Position numbers and translations under genes: made by a program
From: Lingula anatina
Lineage: Eukaryota > Brachiopoda > Lingulata > Lingulida > Lingulidae
Length of the DNA: 64,000 bases
NCBI RefSeq assembly: GCF_001039355.2
Contig: NW_019774292.1
Span: forward strand, 361,972 to 425,971
Direction of reading: 5' to 3'
Shown here: in pieces, positions 62,768 through 64,000 of the stretch
Position numbering within the stretch: the first letter of the stretch is position 1
Layout: each line of letters starts with the position of its first letter
The notes under the pieces: model-generated
What the model was told of the DNA's origin: nothing
Databases searched by the model: none
Seen by the model: the letters and a program-made list of their open reading frames with translations, nothing else

Positions 62768-64000
62768 CTATTTTTAATTGCAGTTTCTGGGTACGCCCAA
62801 TTACCATGGCTTTAAGACAAAATTGCTGTCCAGTCATTACGCCAAAAAATGTGAACGGCTACGAGAACTACATGTAATCTCGTTCTGGTGAGGGGATCAT
62901 AAACAGGTTAAAATTCCAAGTAAAGTTTGGTTCTTTTTGAAAAAATACAGTTCTCCACAGCATCTCGTTTCTGTTTAGAATACATTGCAATCAGCCCGTC
63001 ATATTTTTTTCGTCCCGATTCAGGATGAAGACGTTCTCAACTCCTTTGTGAAAGATACAGTCGAGCTGTCTCTGAAAAGTAGTACGGAAAAAAATCGCTG
63101 CCAATCAAAGTAGTTCCCTTTTGTTTCACCCTAAAATGTTGAATGCCTATTACTGGATGATAGACTACTGCGTGTCAGCATGCAAATAATGGGTTAGCTC
63201 TATGGAACGTCTCGCATTGCAATTTTACTTCTGTGCTATTTCTAAGCTTCCTTAACCGTATGTGTAATTTTAATTAGAATGTGAAACGAGATATATGATC
63301 ACTTTTGACTTCACTTTTATTTTTGCTATTCGGGGATTTATCGCCGAATGATGAAATATAATATAACATTTATGAAGACAATAGGTGTTACTTCGACCAC
63401 ACGTGCTATATCAGGTTACCCGTCTTTAGTAATATATATCCTCCAAGGCTCTCTCAATAGTTTGGAATCACGACGATATCCTATTTCTACCGCAATTTAA
63501 ATGTTTGCTGAACAATTTTGCCATGGCCACGTACAATGTAACAAAGCTTCCGTGATGTGCGTGCCGTTAAATCCAAGCACCTTTTCAGATCAATCGTGAA
63601 AACTAGAGGCGCATAAAACACTAACAATGCAACGTAAATTGTTTACGAATGGTTATCTTCTAAATAAATAGGCAGGGTAGGTTTCTTTTTCTTTTTTTTT
63701 TTTCTTTACAGTCCTCTTCGTAGGCAATATGCTGTGCAATAATACTTGAAAGTACAGTCCACGGTTTGAAAATCACCCAAATGCTCATTTTTGCCATCCA
63801 CAACTTCTTATAAAACCTTACATATACCTTAAAACGGTCCAACCCCCTTTCTCTGAAGCGTATTTGATATTGATACTTCGGAGCTTAGGAAGATGGTCTC
63901 TGGTTATAATCACACAGTCATCAAAACTAGAAATCATCCTTTTGTTATAACGCGCACGATTATCCTTATCTATAGTCGGGGCTTAAATGTATTTGCACAA
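62661..64000. other. intergenic, (TA)n at 62716-62765
   Basis: No gene recognised. The TA tract keeps both strands open by chance. Confidence 0.5.

Overview
The window is eukaryotic nuclear DNA from an animal: genes are split by GT-AG introns, introns are large and AT-rich, and microsatellites, minisatellites and MITE-like repeats are common. The gene set (secreted PAN plus fibrinogen-domain proteins, a two-domain GNAT family, a galactose 3-O-sulfotransferase, a MAPKAPK2/3 kinase, and a somatomedin-B ectodomain protein of a kind common in lophotrochozoan receptor families) suggests a marine invertebrate. A lophotrochozoan such as a brachiopod or mollusc, or a lancelet, would fit, but I cannot name the species from sequence alone.

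Layout. 1-12000: a short tandem repeat, then three minus-strand remnants or members of one PAN+fibrinogen family: an orphan PAN pseudo-exon at 911-1160, a four-exon copy with a stop codon inside it at 3212-4843, and an intact four-exon copy at 9767-11864. 13000-24900: four minus-strand three-exon GNAT genes (A to D). A carries a one-base frameshift. B and C are nearly identical and may be two alleles placed in tandem. 24900-28100: repeats, a 443-base gap and no recognised gene. 28103-29665: an intronless plus-strand Gal3ST-type sulfotransferase. 31589-55544: a minus-strand MAPKAPK2/3 orthologue with ten conserved coding exons plus one probable extra 60-nt exon. 57682-60276: a minus-strand three-exon secreted or membrane protein with a somatomedin B domain. 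60277-64000: no recognised gene.

Assembly. Single N characters at 19668, 22630, 36500, 41204, 42435 and 47456 matter. At most of them the sequence on one side repeats, almost unchanged, on the other. This is the pattern expected when two haplotypes or overlapping contigs are laid end to end. It duplicates GNAT gene B/C and MAPKAPK exons 4 and 6, so gene and exon counts here should not be taken literally.

Function. The genes do not form one pathway. The PAN/fibrinogen and GNAT clusters are local tandem families, the former plausibly secreted recognition lectins. The kinase, sulfotransferase and SMB protein are unrelated single genes. I did not find a convincing new multi-gene system. The most useful new observations are the phase-0 cassette-like exon in the kinase regulatory tail, the PAN+fibrinogen architecture with two decaying copies, a MITE family with GATCGATC-rich termini, and an 11-residue-periodic open minisatellite.
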